Below, piece after piece: positions 50,575 to 62,421 of a stretch of DNA of 64,000 nt. Position numbers and translations under genes: made by a program. The notes under the pieces were generated by a model. It was not told the origin of the DNA. It ran no database searches and worked only from the letters and a program-made list of their open reading frames with translations. Source of the DNA: Tenebrio molitor. Its lineage: Eukaryota > Arthropoda > Insecta > Coleoptera > Tenebrionidae. How positions within the stretch are numbered: the stretch's first letter is position 1; each line of letters starts with the position of its first letter. Location: NCBI RefSeq assembly GCF_963966145.1, contig NC_091046.1:1-64000 (forward strand), given 5' to 3'.

Positions 50575-53500
50575 TTAGAGCGATGAATTTGGCACCGTTG
50601 GATTCCTCTCGTCAAGCAGCTTCTTTTGAGTCAAAAATCTTCGAAAATTAAAAAAAAATATTTTTTTGCGAATTTCGCAAAAATTTTTATTTTAAAAGAA
50701 GCTCTTTGACGAGAGGAATCCAACGGTGTAAAGTTCATTGCCGTAGCTTGCTTAATAACGGAGCTATGGCCGTTTAAACTTTTGGAAATTCAAACGGCCA
50801 TAACTCCGTTATTAAGCGACTTAGAGCGATGAATTTGGCACCGTTGGATTCCTCTCGTGAAGCAGCTTCTTTTGAGCGAAAAATCTTCGAAAATTAAAAA
50901 AATTATTTTTTTGCGAATTTCGCAAAAATTTTTATTTCAAAAGAAGCTCTTTGACGAGAGGAATCCAACGGTGTAAAGTTCATTGCCGTAGCTTGCTTAA
51001 TAACGGAGCTATGGCCGTTTAAATTTTGAAACTTCAAACGACCATAACTCCGTTATTAAGCGACTTAGAGCGATGAATTTGGCACCGTTGGATTCCTCTC
51101 GTCAAGCAGCTTCTTTTGAGTCAAAAATCTTCGAAAATTAAAAAAAATATTTTTTTGCGAATTTCGCAAAAATTTTTATTTGAAAAGAAGCTCTTTGACG
51201 AGAGGAATCCAACGGTGTAAAATTCATTGCCGTAGGTTGCTTAATAACGGAGCTATGGCCGTTTAAACTTTTGAAACTTCAAACGGCCATAACTCCGTTA
51301 TTAAGCGACTTAGAGCGATGAATTTGGCACCGTTGGATTCCTCTCGTCAAGCAGCTTCTTTTGAGCGAAAAATCTTCGAAAATTAAAAAAAATATTTTTT
51401 GCGAATTTCGCACAAATTTTTATTTGAAAAGAAGCTCTTTGACGAGAGGAATCCAACGGTGTAAAATTCATTGCCGTAGCTTGCTTAATAACGGAGCTAT
51501 GGCCGTTTAAAGTTTTGAAATTTCAAACGGCCATAACTCCGTTATTAAGCGACTTAGAGCGATGAATTTGGCACCGTTGGATTCCTCTCGTCAAGCAGCT
51601 TCTTTTGAGCGAAAAATCTTCAAAATTAAAAAAATTATTTTTTTGCGAATTTCGCAAAAAATTTTATTTGAAAAGAAGCTCTTTGACGAGAGGAATCCAA
51701 CGGTGTAAAATTCATTGCCGTAGCTTGCTTAATAACGGAGCTATGGCCGTTTAAAGTTTTGAAACTTCAAACGGCCATAACTCCGTTATTAAGCGACTTA
51801 GAGCGATGAATTTGGCACCGTTGGATTCCTCTCGTCAAGCAGCTTCTTTTGAGCGAAAAATCTTCGAAAATTAAAAAAAATATTTTTTTGCTAATTTCGC
51901 AAAAAATTTTTATTTGAAAAGAAGCTCTTTGACGAGAGGAATCCAACGGTGTAAAATTCATTGCCGTAGGTTGCTTAATAACGGAGCTATGGCCGTTTAA
52001 ACTTTTGAAACTTCAAACGGCCATAACTCCGTTATTAAGCGACTTAGAGCGATGAATTTGGCACCGTTGGATTCCTCTCGTCAAGCAGCTTCTTTTGAGC
52101 GAAAAATCTTCGAAAATTAAAAAAAATATTTTTTGCGAATTTCGCACAAATTTTTATTTGAAAAGAAGCTCTTTGACGAGAGGAATCCAACGGTGTAAAA
52201 TTCATTGCCGTAGCTTGCTTAATAACGGAGCTATGGCCGTTTAAAGTTTTGAAATTTCAAACGGCCATAACTCCGTTATTAAGCGACTTAGAGCGATGAA
52301 TTTGGCACCGTTGGATTCCTCTCGTCAAGCAGCTTCTTTTGAGCGAAAAATCTTCGAAAATTAAAAAAATTATTTTTTTGCGAATTTCGCAAAAATTTTT
52401 ATTTGAAAAGAAGCTCTTTGACGAGAGGAATCCAACGGTGTAAAATTCATTGCCGTAGGTTGCTTAATAACGGAGCTATGGCCGTTTAAAATTTTGAAAT
52501 TTCAAACGGCCATAACTCCGTTATTAAGCGACTTTGAGCGATGAATTTGGCACCGTTGGATTCCTCTCGTCAAGCAGCTTCTTTTGAGCCAAAAATCCTC
52601 AAAAACTAAAAAAATTATTTTTTTGCGAATTTCGCAAAAATTTTTATTTTAAAAGAAACTCTTTGACGAGAGGAATCCAACGGTGTAAAATTCATTGCCG
52701 TAGCTTGCTTAATAACGGAGCTATGGCCGTTTAAAGTTTTGAAACTTCAAACGGCCATAACTCCGTTATTAAGCGACTTAGAGCGATGAATTTGGCACCG
52801 TTGGATTCCTCTCGTCAAGCAGCTTCTTTTGAGTCAAAAATCTTCGAAAATTAAAAAAAATATTTTTTTTGCGAATTTCGCAAAAATTTTTATTTCAAAA
52901 GAAGCTCTTTGACGAGAGGAATCCAACGGTGTAAAATTCATTGCCGTAGGTTGCTTAATAACGGAGCTATGGCCGTTTAAACTTTTGAAACTTCAAACGG
53001 CCATAACTCCGTTATTAAGCGACTTAGAGCGATGAATTTGGCACCGTTGGATTCCTCTCGTCAAGCAGCTTCTTTTGAGCGAAAAATCTTCGAAAATTAA
53101 AAAAAATATTTTTTGCGAATTTCGCACAAATTTTTATTTGAAAAGAAGCTCTTTGACGAGAGGAATCCAACGGTGTAAAATTCATTGCCGTAGGTTGCTT
53201 AATAACGGAGCTATGGCCGTTTAAATTTTGAAATTTCAAACGGCCATAACTTCGTTATTAAGCGACTTAGAGCGATGAATTTGGCACCGTTGGATTCCTC
53301 TCGTCAAGCAGCTTCTTTTGAGCGAAAAATCTTCGAAAATTAAAAAAAATATTTTTTGCGAATTTCGCACAAATTTTTATTTGAAAAGAAGCTCTTTGAC
53401 GAGAGGAATCCAACGGTGTAAAATTCATTGCCGTAGGTTGCTTAATAACGGAGCTATGGCCGTTTAAAATTTTGAAATTTCAAACGGCCATAACTCCGTT

Positions 53501-56500
53501 ATTAAGCGACTTTGAGCGATGAATTTGGCACCGTTGGATTCCTCTCGTCAAGCAGCTTCTTTTGAGCCAAAAATCTTCAAAAACTAAAAAAATTATTTTT
53601 TTGCAAATTTCGCAAAAATTTTTATTTTAAAAGAAGCTCTTTGACGAGAGGAACCCAACGGTGTAAAATTCATTGCCGTAGCTTACTTAATAACGGAGCT
53701 ATGGCCGTTTAAAGTTTTGAAACTTCAAACGGCCATAACTCCGTTATTAAGCGACTTAGAGCGATGAATTTGGCACCGTTGGATTCCTCTCGTCAAGCAG
53801 CTTCTTTTGAGTCAAAAATCTTCGAAAATTAAAAAAAATATTTTTTTGCGAATTTCGCAAAAATTTTTATTTGAAAAGAAGCTCTTTGACGAGAGGAATC
53901 CAACGGTGTAAAATTCATTGCCGTAGCTTGCTTAATAACGGAGCTATGGCCGTTTAAAGTTTTGAAATTTCAAACGGCCATAACTCCGTTATTAAGCGAC
54001 TTAGAGCGATGAATTTGGCGCCGTTGGATTCCTCTCGTCAAGCAGCTTCTTTTGAGCGAAAAATCTTCGAAAATTAAAAAAATTATTTTTTTGCGAATTT
54101 CGCAAAAATTTTTATTTGAAAAGAAGCTCTTTGACGAGAGGAATCCAACGGTGTAAAATTCATTGCCGTAGCTTGCTTAATAACGGAGCTATGGCCGTTT
54201 AAAGTTTTGAAACTTCAAACGGCCATAACTCCGTTATTAAGCGACTTAGAGCGATGAATTTGGCACCGTTGGATTCCTCTCGTCAAGCAGCTTCTTTTGA
54301 GTCAAAAATCTTCGAAAATTAAAAAAAATATTTTTTTTGCGAATTTCGCAAAAATTTTTATTTCAAAAGAAGCTCTTTGACGAGAGGAATCCAACGGTGT
54401 AAAGTTCATTGCCGTAGCTTGCTTAATAACGGAGCTATGGCCGTTTAAATTTTGAAACTTCAAACGACAATAACTCCGTTATTAAGCGACTTTGAGCGAT
54501 GAATTTGGCACCGTTGGATTCCTCTCGTCAAGCAGCTTCTTTTGAGCCAAAAATCTTCAAAAACTAAAAAAATTATTTTTTTGCAAATTTCGCAAAAATT
54601 TTTATTTTAAAAGAAGCTCTTTGACGAGAGGAACCCAACGGTGTAAAATTCATTGCCGTAGCTTGCTTAATAACGGAGCTATGGCCGTTTAAAGTTTTGA
54701 AATTTCAAACGGCCATAACTCCGTTATTAAGCGACTTAGAGCGATGAATTTGGCACCGTTGGATTCCTCTCGTCAAGCAGCTTCTTTTGAGTCAAAAATC
54801 TTCGAAAATTAAAAAAAATATTTTTTTTGCGAATTTCGCAAAAATTTTTATTTGAAAAGAAGCTCTTTGACGAGAGGAATCCAACGGTGTAAAATTCATT
54901 GCCGTAGCTTGCTTAATAACGGAGCTATGGCCGTTTAAAGTTTTGAAACTTCAAACGGCCATAACTCCGTTATTAAGCGACTTAGAGCGATGAATTTGGC
55001 ACCGTTGGATTCCTCTCGTCAAGCAGCTTCTTTTGAGTCAAAAATCTTCGAAAATTAAAAAAAATATTTTTTTTGCGAATTTCGCAAAAATTTTTATTTC
55101 AAAAGAAGCTCTTTGACGAGAGGAATCCAACGGTGTAAAGTTCATTGCCGTAGCTTGCTTAATAACGGAGCTATGGCCGTTTAAATTTTGAAACTTCAAA
55201 CGACAATAACTCCGTTATTAAGCGACTTAGAGCGATGAATTTGGCACCGTTGGATTCCTCTCGTCAAGCAGCTTCTTTTGAGTCAAAAATCTTCGAAAAT
55301 TAAAAAAAATATTTTTTTGCTAATTTCGCAAAAAATTTTTATTTGAAAAGAAGCTCTTTGACGAGAGGAATCCAACGGTGTAAAGTTCATTGCCGTAGCT
55401 TGCTTAATAACGGAGCTATGGCCGTTTAAAGTTTTGAAAGTTCAAACGGCCATAACTCCGTTATTAAGCGACTTAGAGCGATGAATTTGGCACCGTTGGA
55501 TTCCTCTCGCCAAGCAGCTTCTTTTGAGCGAAAAATCTTCGAAAATTAAAAAAAATATTTTTTTGCTAATTTCGCAAAAAATTTTTATTTGAAAAGAAGC
55601 TCTTTGACGAGAGGAATCCAACGGTGTAAAATTCATTGCCGTAGCTTGCTTAATAACGGAGCTATGGCCGTTTAAAGTTTTGAAATTTCAAACGGCCATA
55701 ACTCCGTTATTAAGCGACTTAGAGCGATGAATTTGGCACCGTTGGATTCCTCTCGTCAAGCAGCTTCTTTTGAGTCAAAAATCTTCGAAAATTAAAACAA
55801 ATATTTTTTTTGCGAATTTCGCAAAAATTTTTATTTCAAAAGAAGCTCTTTGACGAGAGGAATCCAACGGTGTAAAATTCATTGCCGTAGCTTGCTTAAT
55901 AACGGAGCTATGGCCGTTTAAAGTTTTGAAATTTCAAACGGCCATAACTCCGTTATTAAGCGACTTAGAGCGATGAATTTGGCACCGTTGGATTCCTCTC
56001 GTCAAGCAGCTTCTTTTGAGCGAAAAATCTTCGAAAATTAAAAAAATTATTTTTTTGCGAATTTCGCAAAAATTTTTATTTGAAAAGAAGCTCTTTGACG
56101 AGAGGAATCCAACGGTGTAAAATTCATTGCCGTAGCTTGCTTAATAACGGAGCTATGGCCGTTTAAAGTTTTGAAACTTCAAACGGCCATAACTCCGTTA
56201 TTAAGCGACTTAGAGCGATGAATTTGGCACCGTTGGATTCCTCTCGCCAAGCAGCTTCTTTTGAGCGAAAAATCTTCGAAAATTAAAAAAAATATTTTTT
56301 TGCTAATTTCGCAAAAAATTTTTATTTGAAAAGAAGCTCTTTGACGAGAGGAATCCAACGGTGTAAAATTCATTGCCGTAGCTTGCTTAATAACGGAGCT
56401 ATGGCCGTTTAAAGTTTTGAAATTTCAAACGGCCATAACTCCGTTATTAAGCGACTTAGAGCGATGAATTTGGCACCGTTGGATTCCTCTCGTCAAGCAG

Positions 56501-59500
56501 CTTCTTTTGAGCCAAAAATCCTCAAAAACTAAAAAAATTATTTTTTTGCGAATTTCGCAAAAATTTTTATTTTAAAAGAAACTCTTTGACGAGAGGAATC
56601 CAACGGTGTAAAATTCATTGCCGTAGCTTGCTTAATAACGGAGCTATGGCCGTTTAAAGTTTTGAAACTTCAAACGGCCATAACTCCGTTATTAAGCGAC
56701 TTAGAGCGATGAATTTGGCACCGTTGGATTCCTCTCGTCAAGCAGCTTCTTTTGAGCGAAAAATCTTCGAAAATTAAAAAAAATATTTTTTGCGAATTTC
56801 GCACAAATTTTTATTTGAAAAGAAGCTCTTTGACGAGAGGAATCCAACGGTGTAAAATTCATTGCCGTAGCTTGCTTAATAACGGAGCTATGGCCGTTTA
56901 AAGTTTTGAAATTTCAAACGGCCATAACTCCGTTATTAAGCGACTTAGAGCGATGAATTTGGCACCGTTGGATTCCTCTCGTCAAGCAGCTTCTTTTGAG
57001 CGAAAAATCTTCGAAAATTAAAAAAATTATTTTTTTGCGAATTTCGCAAAAATTTTTATTTGAAAAGAAGCTCTTTGACGAGAGGAATCCAACGGTGTAA
57101 AATTCATTGCCGTAGGTTGCTTAATAACGGAGCTATGGCCGTTTAAAATTTTGAAATTTCAAACGGCCATAACTCCGTTATTAAGCGACTTTGAGCGATG
57201 AATTTGGCACCGTTGGATTCCTCTCGTCAAGCAGCTTCTTTTGAGCCAAAAATCTTCAAAAACTAAAAAAATTATTTTTTTGCAAATTTCGCAAAAATTT
57301 TTATTTTAAAAGAAGCTCTTTGACGAGAGGAACCCAACGGTGTAAAATTCATTGCCGTAGCTTACTTAATAACGGAGCTATGGCCGTTTAAAGTTTTGAA
57401 ACTTCAAACGGCCATAACTCCGTTATTAAGCGACTTAGAGCGATGAATTTGGCACCGTTGGATTCCTCTCGTCAAGCAGCTTCTTTTGAGTCAAAAATCT
57501 TCGAAAATTAAAAAAAATATTTTTTTGCGAATTTCGCAAAAATTTTTATTTGAAAAGAAGCTCTTTGACGAGAGGAATCCAACGGTGTAAAATTCATTGC
57601 CGTAGCTTGCTTAATAACGGAGCTATGGCCGTTTAAAGTTTTGAAATTTCAAACGGCCATAACTCCGTTATTAAGCGACTTAGAGCGATGAATTTGGCGC
57701 CGTTGGATTCCTCTCGTCAAGCAGCTTCTTTTGAGCGAAAAATCTTCGAAAATTAAAAAAATTATTTTTTTGCGAATTTCGCAAAAATTTTTATTTGAAA
57801 AGAAGCTCTTTGACGAGAGGAATCCAACGGTGTAAAATTCATTGCCGTAGCTTGCTTAATAACGGAGCTATGGCCGTTTAAAGTTTTGAAACTTCAAACG
57901 GCCATAACTCCGTTATTAAGCGACTTAGAGCGATGAATTTGGCACCGTTGGATTCCTCTCGTCAAGCAGCTTCTTTTGAGTCAAAAATCTTCGAAAATTA
58001 AAAAAAATATTTTTTTTGCGAATTTCGCAAAAATTTTTATTTCAAAAGAAGCTCTTTGACGAGAGGAATCCAACGGTGTAAAGTTCATTGCCGTAGCTTG
58101 CTTAATAACGGAGCTATGGCCGTTTAAATTTTGAAACTTCAAACGACAATAACTCCGTTATTAAGCGACTTTGAGCGATGAATTTGGCACCGTTGGATTC
58201 CTCTCGTCAAGCAGCTTCTTTTGAGCCAAAAATCTTCAAAAACTAAAAAAATTATTTTTTTGCAAATTTCGCAAAAATTTTTATTTTAAAAGAAGCTCTT
58301 TGACGAGAGGAACCCAACGGTGTAAAATTCATTGCCGTAGCTTGCTTAATAACGGAGCTATGGCCGTTTAAAGTTTTGAAATTTCAAACGGCCATAACTC
58401 CGTTATTAAGCGACTTAGAGCGATGAATTTGGCACCGTTGGATTCCTCTCGTCAAGCAGCTTCTTTTGAGTCAAAAATCTTCGAAAATTAAAAAAAATAT
58501 TTTTTTTGCGAATTTCGCAAAAATTTTTATTTGAAAAGAAGCTCTTTGACGAGAGGAATCCAACGGTGTAAAATTCATTGCCGTAGCTTGCTTAATAACG
58601 GAGCTATGGCCGTTTAAAGTTTTGAAACTTCAAACGGCCATAACTCCGTTATTAAGCGACTTAGAGCGATGAATTTGGCACCGTTGGATTCCTCTCGTCA
58701 AGCAGCTTCTTTTGAGTCAAAAATCTTCGAAAATTAAAAAAAATATTTTTTTTGCGAATTTCGCAAAAATTTTTATTTCAAAAGAAGCTCTTTGACGAGA
58801 GGAATCCAACGGTGTAAAGTTCATTGCCGTAGCTTGCTTAATAACGGAGCTATGGCCGTTTAAATTTTGAAACTTCAAACGACAATAACTCCGTTATTAA
58901 GCGACTTAGAGCGATGAATTTGGCACCGTTGGATTCCTCTCGTCAAGCAGCTTCTTTTGAGTCAAAAATCTTCGAAAATTAAAAAAAATATTTTTTTGCT
59001 AATTTCGCAAAAAATTTTTATTTGAAAAGAAGCTCTTTGACGAGAGGAATCCAACGGTGTAAAGTTCATTGCCGTAGCTTGCTTAATAACGGAGCTATGG
59101 CCGTTTAAAGTTTTGAAAGTTCAAACGGCCATAACTCCGTTATTAAGCGACTTAGAGCGATGAATTTGGCACCGTTGGATTCCTCTCGCCAAGCAGCTTC
59201 TTTTGAGCGAAAAATCTTCGAAAATTAAAAAAAATATTTTTTTGCTAATTTCGCAAAAAATTTTTATTTGAAAAGAAGCTCTTTGACGAGAGGAATCCAA
59301 CGGTGTAAAATTCATTGCCGTAGCTTGCTTAATAACGGAGCTATGGCCGTTTAAAGTTTTGAAATTTCAAACGGCCATAACTCCGTTATTAAGCGACTTA
59401 GAGCGATGAATTTGGCACCGTTGGATTCCTCTCGTCAAGCAGCTTCTTTTGAGTCAAAAATCTTCGAAAATTAAAACAAATATTTTTTTTGCGAATTTCG

Positions 59501-62421
59501 CAAAAATTTTTATTTCAAAAGAAGCTCTTTGACGAGAGGAATCCAACGGTGTAAAATTCATTGCCGTAGCTTGCTTAATAACGGAGCTATGGCCGTTTAA
59601 AGTTTTGAAATTTCAAACGGCCATAACTCCGTTATTAAGCGACTTAGAGCGATGAATTTGGCACCGTTGGATTCCTCTCGTCAAGCAGCTTCTTTTGAGC
59701 GAAAAATCTTCGAAAATTAAAAAAATTATTTTTTTGCGAATTTCGCAAAAATTTTTATTTGAAAAGAAGCTCTTTGACGAGAGGAATCCAACGGTGTAAA
59801 ATTCATTGCCGTAGCTTGCTTAATAACGGAGCTATGGCCGTTTAAAGTTTTGAAACTTCAAACGGCCATAACTCCGTTATTAAGCGACTTAGAGCGATGA
59901 ATTTGGCACCGTTGGATTCCTCTCGCCAAGCAGCTTCTTTTGAGCGAAAAATCTTCGAAAATTAAAAAAAATATTTTTTTGCTAATTTCGCAAAAAATTT
60001 TTATTTGAAAAGAAGCTCTTTGACGAGAGGAATCCAACGGTGTAAAATTCATTGCCGTAGCTTGCTTAATAACGGAGCTATGGCCGTTTAAAGTTTTGAA
60101 ATTTCAAACGGCCATAACTCCGTTATTAAGCGACTTAGAGCGATGAATTTGGCACCGTTGGATTCCTCTCGTCAAGCAGCTTCTTTTGAGCCAAAAATCC
60201 TCAAAAACTAAAAAAATTATTTTTTTGCGAATTTCGCAAAAATTTTTATTTTAAAAGAAACTCTTTGACGAGAGGAATCCAACGGTGTAAAATTCATTGC
60301 CGTAGCTTGCTTAATAACGGAGCTATGGCCGTTTAAAGTTTTGAAACTTCAAACGGCCATAACTCCGTTATTAAGCGACTTAGAGCGATGAATTTGGCAC
60401 CGTTGGATTCCTCTCGTCAAGCAGCTTCTTTTGAGCGAAAAATCTTCGAAAATTAAAAAAAATATTTTTTGCGAATTTCGCACAAATTTTTATTTGAAAA
60501 GAAGCTCTTTGACGAGAGGAATCCAACGGTGTAAAATTCATTGCCGTAGCTTGCTTAATAACGGAGCTATGGCCGTTTAAAGTTTTGAAACTTCAAACGG
60601 CCATAACTCCGTTATTAAGCGACTTAGAGCGATGAATTTGGCACCGTTGGATTCCTCTCGTCAAGCAGCTTCTTTTGAGTCAAAAATCTTCGAAAATTAA
60701 AAAAAATATTTTTTTTGCGAATTTCGCAAAAATTTTTATTTCAAAAGAAGCTCTTTGACGAGAGGAATCCAACGGTGTAAAATTCATTGCCGTAGGTTGC
60801 TTAATAACGGAGCTATGGCCGTTTAAACTTTTGAAACTTCAAACGGCCATAACTCCGTTATTAAGCGACTTAGAGCGATGAATTTGGCACCGTTGGATTC
60901 CTCTCGTCAAGCAGCTTCTTTTGAGCGAAAAATCTTCGAAAATTAAAAAAAATATTTTTTGCGAATTTCGCACAAATTTTTATTTGAAAAGAAGCTCTTT
61001 GACGAGAGGAATCCAACGGTGTAAAATTCATTGCCGTAGGTTGCTTAATAACGGAGCTATGGCCGTTTAAATTTTGAAATTTCAAACGGCCATAACTTCG
61101 TTATTAAGCGACTTAGAGCGATGAATTTGGCACCGTTGGATTCCTCTCGTCAAGCAGCTTCTTTTGAGCGAAAAATCTTCGAAAATTAAAAAAAATATTT
61201 TTTGCGAATTTCGCACAAATTTTTATTTGAAAAGAAGCTCTTTGACGAGAGGAATCCAACGGTGTAAAATTCATTGCCGTAGGTTGCTTAATAACGGAGC
61301 TATGGCCGTTTAAAATTTTGAAATTTCAAACGGCCATAACTCCGTTATTAAGCGACTTTGAGCGATGAATTTGGCACCGTTGGATTCCTCTCGTCAAGCA
61401 GCTTCTTTTGAGCCAAAAATCTTCAAAAACTAAAAAAATTATTTTTTTGCAAATTTCGCAAAAATTTTTATTTTAAAAGAAGCTCTTTGACGAGAGGAAC
61501 CCAACGGTGTAAAATTCATTGCCGTAGCTTACTTAATAACGGAGCTATGGCCGTTTAAAGTTTTGAAACTTCAAACGGCCATAACTCCGTTATTAAGCGA
61601 CTTAGAGCGATGAATTTGGCACCGTTGGATTCCTCTCGTCAAGCAGCTTCTTTTGAGTCAAAAATCTTCGAAAATTAAAAAAAATATTTTTTTGCGAATT
61701 TCGCAAAAATTTTTATTTGAAAAGAAGCTCTTTGACGAGAGGAATCCAACGGTGTAAAATTCATTGCCGTAGCTTGCTTAATAACGGAGCTATGGCCGTT
61801 TAAAGTTTTGAAATTTCAAACGGCCATAACTCCGTTATTAAGCGACTTAGAGCGATGAATTTGGCGCCGTTGGATTCCTCTCGTCAAGCAGCTTCTTTTG
61901 AGCGAAAAATCTTCGAAAATTAAAAAAATTATTTTTTTGCGAATTTCGCAAAAATTTTTATTTGAAAAGAAGCTCTTTGACGAGAGGAATCCAACGGTGT
62001 AAAATTCATTGCCGTAGCTTGCTTAATAACGGAGCTATGGCCGTTTAAAGTTTTGAAACTTCAAACGGCCATAACTCCGTTATTAAGCGACTTAGAGCGA
62101 TGAATTTGGCACCGTTGGATTCCTCTCGTCAAGCAGCTTCTTTTGAGTCAAAAATCTTCGAAAATTAAAAAAAATATTTTTTTTGCGAATTTCGCAAAAA
62201 TTTTTATTTCAAAAGAAGCTCTTTGACGAGAGGAATCCAACGGTGTAAAGTTCATTGCCGTAGCTTGCTTAATAACGGAGCTATGGCCGTTTAAATTTTG
62301 AAACTTCAAACGACAATAACTCCGTTATTAAGCGACTTTGAGCGATGAATTTGGCACCGTTGGATTCCTCTCGTCAAGCAGCTTCTTTTGAGCCAAAAAT
62401 CTTCAAAAACTAAAAAAATTA

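Larger units (their letters stand above)
48808..62419. repeat. Subtelomeric satellite array, ~245 bp palindromic monomers
   Basis: About 54 tandem monomers of roughly 245 bp. Each monomer has two imperfect inverted repeats. One has arms of 34 nt around an AT-rich centre (GGATTCCTCTCGTCAAGCAG / its complement, two mismatches). The other has arms of about 25 nt (TAACGGAGCTATGGCCGTTT / complement, one mismatch). Variant positions recur at about 3680 bp and 4165 bp spacing from 53.5 kb onward, which shows higher-order repeats. Short frames of 60-71 codons within it are side products of the repeat. No gene is present. Confidence 0.93.

Noticed and set aside
51767..60052. Repeated 64-71 codon frames in the satellite
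   Set aside because: They are products of the repeat unit and broken by indels in most monomers.
48808..62419. CRISPR-like array
   Set aside because: The units are contiguous 245 bp satellite monomers without unique spacers, and the palindromes are part of the monomer.
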